Source: Tubiluchus corallicola (taxonomy: Eukaryota > Priapulida > Priapulimorpha > Priapulimorphida > Tubiluchidae). Taken from it: a stretch of DNA of 64,000 bases. Below the pieces are notes generated by a model. The model was given only the letters and a program-made list of their open reading frames with translations, was not told where the DNA came from and did not search any database. Each line of letters opens with the position of its first letter. The stretch's first letter is position 1. Location: contig JAQGDQ010000006.1 in NCBI GenBank assembly GCA_030141605.1, forward strand, positions 310,001 to 374,000, read 5' to 3'. Position numbers and translations under genes: made by a program. This document shows, in pieces, positions 1 to 12,090 of the stretch.

Positions 1-784
1 ATTTTTTTATATTCATTGAGTTCATTATAAAGTGGTTACTTATCAGCTGCTTGAGCAAAGAAAAAGCACTGCATGTTAACAGTTAGGTTAAATGTAAACA
101 AGCAAAACAAGAATTTTCACTTCTTTAAAACCATCACGAATGAAACTATTTAAACAAGTTACAACGTAACCGTGATTAGTGGGTAAATTTCATTCAGTAA
201 CAAACAACATTTTAGGTATCATTAAACAACTTCCATATTGAAAAAATATACATAATAATGAACCCAGGATGCTGTCAAGCAGCAGTGCATATAAAATATA
301 AAATTTAATTACAAGTCATTATTTAGATGACAGCATACAATTACTGAACAGACTGTAACAAAACAAAAGCTTGGCTGCAACCTGTGAAAAATCATTGAGC
401 TTGTTAAAAACTGAACAATGTTATGGAAATTCAGCTGTATATAATAAAAATTTACCATGAATTACATCATAAATATATACAATGTAGTCATGCAAAATGT
501 GATATACATATTATCATACAAACTGTGACCTTCATTAATGCAACACAATTATAATCAAACTATACGTACACATATGCGACATTGAAGCAATGGTGCAAAT
601 ATTACACAGTTAAATGTACAGTACCATGGCGTTTCAGGTTGTCTACAAAAACGTATGACAAACAATTTTATTGAAACTGCATCATTCATAGACAGTGCAC
701 CAAAATATCTATTTACATGATTTTCAAGGAAACTACATTTGAGTATCATACAATTACATATGCCTGAGCCTGACTGATACACAA
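1..784. other. 3' flank of MYG1, no gene seen
   Basis: AT-rich sequence downstream of the MYG1 stop codon. Nothing coding was recognised on either strand. It probably holds the MYG1 3' UTR and the start of the next intergenic space. Confidence 0.5.
667..672 (-). terminator. Candidate MYG1 polyadenylation signal
   Basis: Plus-strand TTTATT reads AATAAA on the minus strand, about 113 bases past the MYG1 stop codon. It is the first canonical signal I noticed after the stop. This is inference from position only. Confidence 0.4.
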
Positions 785-3700
785 TTACTTGGATGGGTTT
801 AGTTCAAGTGATTTTTTACACATTTCTAATGCTCCCTTGTAAGTTTTATTCCCTCCACAGAAGCCATTGGCATGTACAAACACACAATCAGGAATACCTG
901 TTACTTTACTCAGTTCTTCATCCCGTAAACCTCGCCATTCCTCCGGGAAAGGAAGCCTATATTACACACATTCATATAAACACAAGCAATAAACCTGGAA
1001 CTTCACTAATCATAATATAATTGCTGCTGTAACTTTTGGTGTGTGGATAATGTGGTGTGTCACTGAGCGTGCAAACACAATAGAGTTGTCAGATTGATGA
1101 TATTATAATGATTCTGTAATAATACAGAAAATTAAAAGTATTAGACCTCATTCTAATACCACTAGAAAACAAACATTTTACACAATTATTGTCCATCTGT
1201 AATGATCCGACACTGTATAAATTGGTTGCAGCAATGAACTAGATTCAAAGCTAGTGCAAATATAGGCTAGCGAAAACCCAAAATATTTTGTTGGCAACTT
1301 TACTGTCTTCTAGTCGTGCCACTGGTCTGACAAATCAATATGCCTAAAGCATTAACACTGTCTATGAACTATCATGCTTTCTTTCTTGCTGATACTATGC
1401 TTTCAATATGACGATATGTGTCACAATTTATATAATAGTATTATTTAACAATTGTGAAACTAATACCTGCAGTGGAAGCAATTAGGAAATAATGGAGCAC
1501 TCTGGTTGATCCAAGTGCTACCTTCTGCGTACAAGACATACTTAATTTCTTGTTCTATTCCCAAAGAAAATTCAAGAGAAAATAAGTGATCCTCCCAAGG
1601 AAGCAAGCGATTAAAAACAACAACTTCGCCACTTGCATAAGCCTGATAAAATAAAAAGAATATTACCTGTTTGTAAACGTATGAGAATCAACTGGAACAC
1701 ATTGATTACGCCAGGTGTCATGCTCTTCATCAGCAAACAGAACATATTTTATTGGAACATCCACCTTCAGCTTAACTTCAAGGTCAAATAGATGATCTTT
1801 CCAAGGACAGCCAGTCTGCTTGAAGGATATTATCTCCCCCGTTTTGTGAACCTATTGCCCAACAAGAATTATTCTTTGGCGTGAAACAGACTAAATCTAG
1901 TGATAGCATTTTCTTTCAACAGGAATCCAATTTTCCACAGGTGCAGCAATGTACTTATGTATAATCAGGAAGTCATATAATATAACACATTGTCAACATA
2001 CTGTCAAGAGCAGCAAACCTAAACACTTTGAAACAAATGACAATGAAAATCGTTGTTTGCACATACATGTGCATGTACCACTTCACCAAATATAGACAAA
2101 AACTTAAAAATAAATTCAAATTATTTTAAGCCTAAGAAAACAAAAGGGAAAATTTCAAAGAAAAAAGTAAGGTTGATGAAAAAAGTAACACTTGTGTATT
2201 TTAAATATTAAAGAAACATCATAGATTTATGGATAACAGTGCGACACATAACTTGCAATATAACAAGTAAGTCTGAAATGAATCTCACACAAAAGACCAT
2301 TGGATTACAGCCATATCAAGGCTGTAATAAAATGGTCTTTTGTAATAAATTGGTAATAAAATAGTTCAGAACCGACATTATTACACTGATTCTATCAAAA
2401 TTTAATATTTAATACTACTGCACCTTCTTTCTGCCCTTTATTGCTTTTTCTACTAATTCTCTAGCAGGCCACCATACATTCTGATAAAACTTCACCTTTG
2501 ATTCAAATTCACTACCAACCATTTTCATAGCAGCTTCAAATCCAGCCTAAAAACAAAGACTGGCAGTTAATAACAGTGTACAATTTCAGAGTGGCTACCT
2601 AAATCAGGTTAAACAAGGTGTAAAGTTGATATTTCTCTTTAATAAAACCTGAATGAAAAATCTAGTAGATGTTACTTGTTACAGGTGACGGTATTCATGT
2701 GAAACAAGTGATAACACATTCAGCTTAAAAAATTTAAACTTAATCATCACTAATATTTATGAAACTAAACCAAAAATGATACCACACATATTGCTCTAGA
2801 ATCTAGATGTTCAAAAAAAGGTAATCGCTACAATTAACATAAGTAAAACAAAAGCTATGGCATAAAAAAGAATCCTCTCATTTAACAGATCCTATACACT
2901 GCGCTGATGTGTGCAGTTTTGTTGGTTTTACAATCGAGAACACAAATTTTCATTTGCAGAAAAGGCACAGGTTAGAATTTAATTTTAGGTTATCCCAAGC
3001 CATCTTCAAAGGTAAATGGCAGTTTCATAATAACCAAAATATAGCTCGTCCCGGTCCAAAGCGCAAGCCAGAAGTGTAACACATCGAGCATTCATTTGTC
3101 AAGCTGGACAACTTCTAGTTAAAGAAACAACAAATTGGCATGTCTGGTAACATATTCACCATAAAAAATAATTCTTGTAAAAAGACTAGCTACTTGTCAT
3201 ATTTGTTTTGTTTATAATATAAAAAGTTTATTATCTGTTCACAGAACACAACACTTTCAAAAAGAACTTTATTAAAGGTAGAAAATAGAAATTCGTAGCT
3301 ATGATAATTACAGTTTCATCATGATTCGGATCATTCCAAGCAGCATTTAAATGCTTTACCCTTGCGCTGAGGTTAGTGGTTATCGCATACCTATACAATG
3401 ACAAAAATAAGCAAATAAACAATGGTAACTGAAACGAGAAAGAGAGCTGAAAAAAGCAATATGCATGTAGGGTGATTATGTCAAACTTTGCAGTCAAAGT
3501 CGAGGTAAACTTGTGTGACATAATGATTTTCTCCCTACTAGTAGTACTCTCTGTGCCATGTTCAATTGACTAGATCATGCTGGCTTTGAAAACGTAATGC
3601 TAAAAAGGGTTCACTCGGTACTTAATGCAAGACTAACCCAGCCTTCCAGGTCAAAAACAAAGACACATGTGTAATAGTTATTCCCTTCACTAGTACAACT

Positions 3701-6700
3701 CATGTGCCGTATTTGATGGACTGACGAAGTTTCCACTTAATTCTTTACTGACACTTTGTTCAGCTGAGGCTAAGACAATTATCTCGAGCTTTTAAGTATT
3801 TTATAAAATGCAATACACTTAAACATGGACTGTAAAGAACAAAAATCATATATTCTAAAACACGCAATGATGATAATTTTACCTTTTCTTTTCATCATTT
3901 TGTTCAATGCCATTGTCAATTGCATCTATCTCTTCAACGAAGTTCTCATACATTTTATCATAGAGTACTCTTGTTATATCATCATCTAAACCAGTCCTAT
4001 AAAATAAATTTCCTCCTATTGATCATCCAGAAAAGAGGATTTCAATAATTTTATGACAAAACTGGAGTGACGATCGCAGGTAATGTGATGTATGTGCGAG
4101 TCTAAAAATTTCTGATCATTTAACCCTTTCCCGCAAGTAGCCAAGTGGCTGTGTCGTGCATAGGCAAAGTGGCTGCTTCCTTGTGATGTTAATTATGGCT
4201 ACATACTTCTAATTTGTCATCTTTCATTGTCATCATGCATTTCTGTTTGTCATGTCATATGTAAAATGCACGTACAATAACTCAATATCTAACAATTCCT
4301 TTTATGGCAAAGCTGGAATTACAAAAGAAAACAATTACTAACCACTTGTCATATTGTTGATAACAGTGAAATGAACTACATCCTACCGAGGTAAAAAATA
4401 AAAAAATCCACACCAACAATTTCAGCTACTGCAGTTACACAGTAATAAGTGAATTTGATAAAAATGAAAATAAAACAACTTACAGATAAACAATTAGAAA
4501 AAATGTCTGGTGATTACGAAATTTGTTTTTAATGTGCGATACATGGTGTGTTGTTTAAAAATGCTGACTGCCAATGCATTATTGTAATGCTTTTATTCTA
4601 ATATGTGATAACAAACTTTAACATTAAAAAATTGTTATTACTTTTCAAAACCATATATTATCAAGCTAATTCATAACCTCCCATCTGATGCTTCAAGCAG
4701 CTTGCCAGCAAGACCAGCGCCAGGCTTCCTGCCAGGGCATAAAAAAGCCTTATCATGCGAAGAAGTTGATATTTGTAATGACACCGGCCAGAATGTCATA
4801 AATAAATTCATAAATCAATGAAAATCTTGAAAAAATCAAGTTAGTGCAGGACAAAAACATCTGATAATCTCTATAATTTTTCTATAGACTTGAAACCATC
4901 TGGCCAGTAAGAGTGTACTGTACATATACAGTAAAAGTTTGCTTAACATGGATTTGATGAATCTGGATTTGCCATTATATGGTTCAAATTTCAATCTCGA
5001 AGGGCACGCATACATAATATATATTAAATAACAAAATCAACAATAATTACTTTGATAATCAGACATACGAGTTAAATAGATCTGATTTATCATAAGCATG
5101 CCAGTCGATTGAAGATTGAAAACTTACTTCAAGATATGACTAATAACTCTTTCACCAAAATACACCCAGACAAGACCTGCACTGCTCAACTTTGTTGTCC
5201 ATTTCTTTGACGGAAGTAAACTGTTGAATGTTGCATCGAAAGTCCTGAAAATAAAACCAGTAGTAAAAGTATAAAATATATTTTTAGCTGTGATAAATTT
5301 ATATTATTTAACAGTAATGCAAAAATTTATTATCACAGGCAAAACACTTAAGAAAAAGAGAAATATAACTTATACAAAGCTAAAATATAAAACAAACAGG
5401 GCTAAATAATTTCGCATACAATTTTCGAACCTATGTAACAAATCATCAGCTAACTGAAGTTAAAGGTAATAAGGCCTACAGAACATCAATTTCTATACGT
5501 TCAGCTTAATAATTTTAGCGTTGTCTACTTTGTGAGTGATGGATTTTTACCATTACGTGGCACAAAATTACACAGGTTTTTATCATTCCAGAACAAACCT
5601 TGTGCGATAGAATGCAGGTACTGGAAATGTAGTTACATAAATTTGTTTGCATAAACAGTATTTCTCAAAGTGTCTTAAAATCATTTGCAACAAGTAATTA
5701 CAATCAAACAAATTGAAGTATTGTAAAAAACTACCAAATTTCCATCTGACACATCGATGTACTCATATGCCATGCTACCCTAGCATGACAAATTAATCTA
5801 ATTTTTTAGCAACTTTACAATTACGAATATTCACCTTACTACACTGGCCTAATGTATGTAAAAAAGTTTAAGTAGTGAATCTCAATTAAAAAACCTTTGA
5901 TGGTGGTCGTATCTGTGAAGATTTGGATCAAAAACTCCTCCTACATCAACAACTACTTCACACATTTCCAGTTTTTCAGGGTCTCTTGTCCTGAAAAAAA
6001 ATGTAGGTAAGTATGAGTAATATATCATAAGCAGTTTAAGTTACATAGCATTATGAAGTAATGGCAAGTTGCCAACAAGCAGGTGAACAAATTTACCACA
6101 TATTTAAATAAATTTTGATTTATAATCAAATTCGATTTTCCTTTTGGAATTCTGTGACTTTAGTTTCACATCTGACTTTAGTTTACAAATCCCTACACAA
6201 ATCTAAAAACCTAACATTAAACACCAACCCTAATTCTGACACTAGTCCTAACCCTAACCCTAATCCATTTCACAAACTAATTTCTTGTGTGTGGGGAATT
6301 GTAAACTTCAGCCCCGACATTAATCAACATCTACTTTTGCAGCAACAACGTGTATTACCATCTACTTTCTTCAGCATCTACTAGTATTTACATCTACGTG
6401 TATTTTATGCAACAACTGGTTTGTATCTTCCTGGCAAATTACACTTGCCAGGAATAAGGCCACATTAATCATATCAGCAACGATTGGTTTCCGATTGTTA
6501 TGCCTTAGGTTTTATGTTTCTTCTCATGAGCATATTGTTAGATACTTGTTGTTCTTAAAAATACTTACACTTATACTTATTTTTGCAAATGCCTGTAAAA
6601 CGTTACCAGGAATTAATAATTCATTATTACACGTTAGAAAATTCAATTTTGTCATAATTATCTTTTCGGGGGAGCAAAATTCTGTGTGCACTCTTTGATT

Positions 6701-7926
6701 TTCCAGATTTTCCATCGTTTGCCTGGCGCTGAAGAAGAACTGAAACGTTTAAGGAGTTGCAATTATTTCAGAAACATCATAGATCTTTGCAGAAAGTTGT
6801 GAGTTCTCAGTTTTGCTTCATCAAGTCAGTTTGTCAAATTGCTTGGTTCAAAAGTTCTGTTTTCGGCTTCAATGTGCAGATAGGGATCTCTTGTCTGAGG
6901 ATTCTTTCTTCTGGATTAGATTTAGATTCATTGATTGTTGGTTTTACGGAAGTGCTGTATTTGTCATTGTGCCCGATTTTAAGCGTAAAAGATCATATCA
7001 CACTCATGTTACTTGTCAGAAGTGCAAGAGATTGATGCTAACTACAAAAACGAACATGTTAAGCGAACGCATCCTGGCGAAAGTGTGCAATTCATCCCTG
7101 TTGTGGAGGTCAGCCAGCGCCGACTAAGTTTCGGTCATCCAACCTCAAGTGTCTGTGCATAGCTGCATTCTTAATTCTTGCATCTTGCTGATTTGACAGA
7201 TTATGTAACCGATTCGTATATCAGTCATGAAATATGGACAATTCCTCTTTACTGGCCCATTGCTCTATCATCGCAGTCATTCAATGTTCACTGGAAGTAA
7301 ACTGTTCTGTTCTGGAAGTTATCGCCACACTTCTGGTTCTTAGGACACTGTTTTTACCATAATCAATGACAATCTTTGAAACTAATGACCCAGGTGCTTG
7401 AGCATAATCGAACAAGCACAGCTTATCAAGATATCTGGCCACATAGATCATATCATGTGTTGTGCATCACATTTCAATATGGCTAATAAATAATGTTGAT
7501 CAGCTTCATGAGTTCAGTCTTATGCCATCAGAAATGACGCCTTTTTTATTTGTTATCTGGAATTTAGTAAGGTTGTACTTGTTAAAACGGGGCCTAAAAA
7601 ATCGGGTGAAACTCTAAGAATTCCGGCAAAGAATCCTCTGCCCCCCTAAAAATTCAGGGACTCCATACGGCCACATAGTTAAGATGAATTTGTAGAAACT
7701 TGGTGCTTCAAATCTCTCTGTTTACAAAAGGCTACCTGGTAATTTCAGCAACATGATATTCCGGCAGCTGCTTTAACATCCATATGGCAAGAACTTCATC
7801 ACAATGAAAAGTACCATCATGTGTTCCTAGATGGCGAGGATGAGATTTCTTGTAGAGAATGGGAACATCCTCTTTATCCCCCTCTGCTGCTAAACCATCT
7901 TTTACACCATCACCAGCTTCTGACAT
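785..7926 (-). CDS. MYG1: MYG1 exonuclease (UPF0160/DHH family), complete, spliced
   Basis: MYG1 is a DHH-type 3'-5' RNA exonuclease reported to act in mitochondria and the nucleolus. Coding exons in order of translation: 7926-7736, 5990-5895, 5244-5128, 3996-3883, 3390-3312, 2546-2424, then 1851-1667 or 1642-1467, then 956-785. All junctions are GT-AG and the phases agree. The product is 358 residues with the first alternative exon or 355 with the second; the human protein is of similar length. Visible motifs: [11 protein letters not shown] near residue 37, DVVVDVGG-like [49 protein letters not shown] and [14 protein letters not shown] near the C terminus. The start is the ATG at 7926. Seven in-frame codons precede it back to a strong acceptor ending at 7951, so an upstream exon must exist and might extend the N terminus. 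Family assignment is firm; the upstream exon is unknown. Confidence 0.95.
1467..1642 (-). other. MYG1: MYG1 alternative exon A (tandem duplicate)
   Basis: This 176-base exon also begins in phase 0 and ends in phase 2. It encodes [31 protein letters not shown] and [10 protein letters not shown], and is clearly homologous to the exon just upstream. Its open frame, acceptor (TTTTATCAG) and donor (CAG|GTATTA) are intact, so it looks functional, not decayed. It has lost the Cys of the CPWK motif and ends in FPNCFHC. It joins the last exon in the same frame as its partner. Confidence 0.85.
1667..1851 (-). other. MYG1: MYG1 alternative exon B (conventional version)
   Basis: This 185-base exon begins in phase 0 and ends in phase 2. 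It encodes a segment starting [10 protein letters not shown], then [21 protein letters not shown] and [10 protein letters not shown]. It is the copy closer to human MYG1, which has CPWKEHLYHLE and WRIQCVP here. It joins the last exon to give [15 protein letters not shown]. Reading on into the spacer gives an immediate in-frame TAA. Confidence 0.9.
5991..7735. other. MYG1 intron 1 with transposon-like debris
   Basis: The longest MYG1 intron. Around 6247-6263 there are about three CCCTAA-type telomere-like units. Around 6985-7110 on the plus strand, two overlapping frames give CQKCKR and then a [11 protein letters not shown]-like piece, which together resemble a C2H2 or BED-like zinc finger broken by a frameshift. 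The source is probably an old DNA-transposon or retroposed gene. Nothing intact was found. Confidence 0.3.
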
Positions 7927-8379
7927 TATGATTGTTTGCAATAACACAACCTAAAAAAATAAAAACTAATGGCTTATTTTGTTAAGTCAAATTTGCACTT
8001 AGATTTAAAAAGGCAGGACAGGAAGAAAATTATAGAAACACCTTAGGTTTCTGGTTATGTTAAACTCAAACACGGTTGTGTGGTTCATAGCCAAACACGT
8101 GCACACAGCTAGTCCAGTGGCTGTGGGTTACCTCAGACACCTATCTTTGATAATAGGCTACGCTCCGATCATACCACCGAAAAGCTGAATTTCCTCCGCA
8201 AAGTTTCGTCTAAGCTCCAGTTTGCCATTACGACAATTGTGAGGTGACCTGCATAGCTGAATCAATTACAACCCAGATCTCAAACTTGTTCCTCATATCA
8301 GAGGCCGGTGCAGTTAGGCCAATCTCTTGCAACATTACAATTCCATGGTCAGTTTTATTCACATGAGTAAATCTAGTGA

Positions 8380-9167
8380 GAGTGAAGCAGTTCTGAATCA
8401 TGTCTCAGTGACATTACTCCATGACATAGCCAATAAGCGCAGTGTGTTGAGAAGGCAAGCTGGGTCATCAGAATCCATCGCTTTTAAATCTCTCATCGGC
8501 ATTTCTGTTCTGTAGTAAGCCCTTAGTGCTCGAATGCCTTGATCATGTGGCCGAATGAGCTATGAGGTGTTTGCTGGCAAAAAATCAATTTTAAGATGTT
8601 TTAATGGTGCACTAACTATATGAGTAGCACAATTGTCTACCAGTAAAATTATGTTTTCGCTCTAAACTCGCATTCCATTTTGCTACCATTCATGAACAAT
8701 ACAGCTGACATCCAAGCATTTGAGTTTGCATGGTAATCTGCCGGTAACTTGCAACACCTTACTATACTGTATCTGCATCCATGGCATAACAGCAACAGCT
8801 AATTAATAATTTGTGAAAGGCAGTGAAGGTTTCAAAAGTAAACCACTGGGCAAGTGATTAAATGTTTTGCCTCAAGGGTAATGAGTAATTGCAGTGGATG
8901 GCCGTGTCAAAGCAAAACTGCTAGCGTAGTATATTAGTGCATGACAAACATTCCTGCTTACAAACAAAACCGTACTTAATATGAAATACAATACCAAATA
9001 CAATACCCTAATATAATACCAAAAGTCAAAACTTTTACAAAAGTGTCTTATTGAAACACGGGGTTGAAGCAAATATATTGAGTCAATTACGTGGAGTTAT
9101 TTGAGAAGCAGCCTGTACCAGGCGTTTTTGAGTCAATTAAGCAATTGAGTCTAATAAGCACCTACTG
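8380..9167 (-). mobile_element. pogo/Tigger-like DNA transposon relic
   Basis: Read on the minus strand, 8800-8390 encodes broken pieces of a Tc1/mariner-pogo (Tigger) DDE transposase: NSNAWMSAVLF, then VDNCATH with the second catalytic Asp, LKIDFLPANTS, then DQGI followed by an AYYR-like stretch. Stops and frameshifts separate the pieces. At 9100-9167 the sequence ends in a terminal repeat, read inward as CAGTAGGTGCTTATTAGACT, flanked by TA. The same end type bounds the element at 16439-17226. The N-terminal DNA-binding part and the other terminus were not found, so the copy is truncated. Family identification is good; the low-coordinate boundary is approximate. Confidence 0.75.
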
Positions 9168-9270
9168 TATCCTTGATATATATCTCATATACACATGCAC
9201 ATATAATTATTAATAAATCACAAACATTGCAAATGCAAATAAGAATGTGAAAATAATACATGGCAGCACA

Positions 9271-9951
9271 TTAATCTTCTTGCTCCACCGAACTATTGTG
9301 TTTAAATTTGAGTGTGCTGATTGCTAAATAAGCCAAATTCTCATTATATTCATCAGTTTCAAGTATGTCTGAATATGGAATGCCGTTATTTTGCTGTTTT
9401 ACAAAAGAAGTGACTGTTGGTCGGGGTCCTAATTTTTTTCCTTTCCAGTATTGCCACTTTTGCTGGTTTGTTAGGCTTTCACATAGAAACTGGTACAAAA
9501 TTTAAAAAAAAACACCTAGTTCTAAACTGCAAGCGAGCCCGAAAAACCTAACTAATCAGTCTAATTAACTACAACAATCACAATATTAATTATACACACA
9601 ACAGACTTAAGCTTAATTAGAGACCGTGCTTTCCTGCAAACGGTGCTGCAAATTAAAAAGCGCTTTATCAGGAAATATTGCAGCTTTGCGCTTTATTCCG
9701 AAGTTCACAAAAGCATGTGCTTTCAATAACTGTAATTTCAAGGCAGAACAAAACATTAAGCAGACATAATTTTGAATACGGAAAGCTTGCGGTTATAATT
9801 ACAACGTTAGAATTGAAATCAAATTAAAACAAAAACTTAATAGACATCCAAACAGTGGCAAGCGGGGTAACACGTGCTTCGTGTTTTCTTGTAATATCGT
9901 CCGCCAGTTCTCTGACGAGGATAAGCTCACATTCGCATTTAGTGCTTTCAT
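9271..9951 (-). CDS. Candidate small two-exon gene, unknown protein
   Basis: I do not recognise this protein. The model has exon 1 at 9951-9931 (MKALNAN, donor GTGAGC, phase 0) and exon 2 at 9489-9271 (acceptor after a T-rich tract, TTTTGTACCAG, phase 0), ending in TAA, for 79 residues. Exon 2 includes QQKWQYWKGKKLGPRPTVTS and IPYSDILE, then NENLAYLAIS. The Gly, Pro and Trp content is unlike random translation of AT-rich DNA. No signal peptide or membrane segment is seen. The exon 1 phase would also fit the MYG1 acceptor ending at 7951, so it could instead serve as a MYG1 5' exon. The evidence is splice-site fit and composition only. Confidence 0.35.
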
Positions 9952-11562
9952 TCTAACACTATGACTAACGCTATTTTTCGATCGTTACTCTTAAATTCTC
10001 AAAGCAGCTAAACTGGAATGGTGCGTGAACGTCATTTGTCTGTTACCCAGTCCACAACCAAGAATGTCCACGCGATATCATAAAGGAACAAGCTGCTAGG
10101 TATGATTATTAGAGTGCATTTAACACAACAGTAAATTTTTACAATCTTTCCATATAACCGGGTAAGAGAGGTGGCTTCATGACTCTGACAGCTAGGGGTG
10201 AACATTCTCTGATTCGAATCGAATTTGTGACTTTCGAATTCGAATCAAAGTGAATTCTAAGCTTTAAAAAACAGATTGCGAACGTGGATGGATTTTACAG
10301 AAAAAGACTTCAATGAGACATCTCTAATTTTGAAAGATACCAAAAGAACGCACTGTTTGGTGGCAGAAAGTGGATGGTGTAATATGACATTGGATGATTG
10401 ATACTCATCATTATGATGTATGATAATAAAACACACACTAATTATACTGTTTCAAAATTGCGTGCAATACAGCACCTCTAATTAATGTCCAGAAATCATA
10501 ATTAAATTGTGCTGGCTACATGTTGCTCAGATGTTTTAATGACAGAGAAAGTATGTAGTTGAAGTGCTGCAATACTCGAATCTATAATTTTAGGTACGAA
10601 TAGACTTCCCAACTGATTCTCAATTGAATTCTCTTTCGGTTCAAATGTTCGGTTTGATGGCCCTCCACTACTGATGGCAACTAGTGTCACTTGCAAATGC
10701 AGAAGTAATGGAACTAGCGTTTACTTCTCAGGCTGGAAATCTATTTCTTATCCTCATTATTCAAGGGTAAAAGGAATATAATATATAGGGGAGGACACTT
10801 GAATATATTTGTAGTGGTGGCATTCACAGGTGAGCAAGGAAGATGGCATACTGCACGCAGAAAAAAGTGTAGTTCTACAGCTAGGATTGGGTCACGTAAT
10901 ACGCGCCAAGTGAAAAACTGACCCTAAAAATATGATTACTTATTTATACATTCTAGTAAGGTATTACTATGCTCTTAGATAATTTAAACAAAAAATTTAT
11001 GGGCAATAAAAGATTAAAATACATCATGATCAATTCAGTACTAAGTAGAATGTCAATGGACAAAAATACTTCACTTGCTTAATACTTAATACTTAACATT
11101 GCACCGTAAAAATCCAACCACACACTAAATAAAGTTGATGTAATCATGAAACAACATTACACTTTCTCCGAAGGGTGTACTTGCTAGCATGTCATAAATT
11201 ATGCTACCATTTACAAATTAATTTCTCTACTTTTCATTTGATGGACACTTCAATTTTCATTAGCTGTTTTTATAGTGCATCTTAATACAATCTAGCTATA
11301 TATGTTACTTCTTTACTTCTCAAGGACAGTTTTTCCCTCAATAACTCTGTCACATATACTATTGGGTTTAATTCCCATACATAAGCTTACTTAACTCTAT
11401 CACTTAATCTGCTGGTAAATTCTACAGCTCAGTCAACTAGCACTAATATCACTAAGCGAACTCAATGACAAAAAATGTGACCCCGTGTCATTTAAACGAT
11501 CTTGCAAACAAATATATTTTGCTGATTCCTGTCAGCTCACTGTCAATTTTGGTGAAGAGGAT
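9952..11562. other. Intergenic; possible hAT-like remnant
   Basis: No gene was recognised. Near 10190-10260 the sequence GGGGTGAACATTC is followed by a palindromic run of TTCGAAT-type words. At 10560-10680 a related TTCGGTT-type run ends in CCCTCCACTACTG. This resembles the subterminal regions of hAT elements, but no matching 8-bp target duplication was found. The 9840-10080 part is richer in CpG and could hold a promoter. Confidence 0.25.
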
Positions 11563-11631
11563 TTAGCGTATCCATTTGACAAATAAAGTATTATTATATT
11601 TAGTGATCTACATATATTACAATACACAATT

Positions 11632-11726
<95 letters not shown>

Positions 11727-11792
11727 ATTGCATATAGATCACTAAATAGGCCCTATAATAATACTTTATTTGTCATAAAATGGATACGCTAG
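11563..11792. repeat. Foldback repeat with AT/TG microsatellite core
   Basis: Two arms of about 70 bases are inverted copies. The left arm runs from TAGCGTATCCATTT through GACAAATAAAGTATTATTATA to TTTAGTGATCTA, and the right arm repeats these in reverse complement with small indels. Between them lie a (TA)n tract, about 11634-11689, and a (TG)n tract, about 11690-11724. It has the shape of a foldback MITE. Confidence 0.8.
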
Positions 11793-11839
11793 AAAAATAT
11801 AATAAATTAAATAAAATAAATAATATACATATATATAAT

Positions 11840-11884
11840 GCGAGCTGATGATTTCGAGCGTGCTTTTCGCTTACGATTTTGATT

Positions 11885-11919
<35 letters not shown>

Positions 11920-11977
11920 TATATTATATATACATCAAAATCGTAAGCAAAAAGCACGCTCGAAATCATCAACTCGC
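11840..11977. repeat. 43-bp inverted repeat upstream of RAB18
   Basis: Arms 11840-11882 and 11935-11977 are near-perfect inverted copies; the shared words include GATGATTTCGAGCGTGCTTT. The loop holds (TC)n and (AT)n. The second arm ends 113 bases before the RAB18 start codon. It is a second foldback element, unrelated in sequence to the one just upstream. Confidence 0.85.
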
Positions 11978-12090
11978 ACGCTAATTCAAATCAAAGATTG
12001 ACTTTTTTTACAAATGATCGTGGGGTCGAGTGACTAAGTCTGAGTATGTAATAAACGATTGTAAATAATACTTTTACATTCATTTTCAGA

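Noticed and set aside
793-1020. Plus-strand frame over the last MYG1 exon
   Set aside because: It is antisense to the conserved MYG1 C terminus.
4930-5100. CAGTAAAAGTTTGCTTAACA, resembling a pogo-type terminal repeat in MYG1 intron 3
   Set aside because: No matching inverted end or TA-flanked boundary was found.
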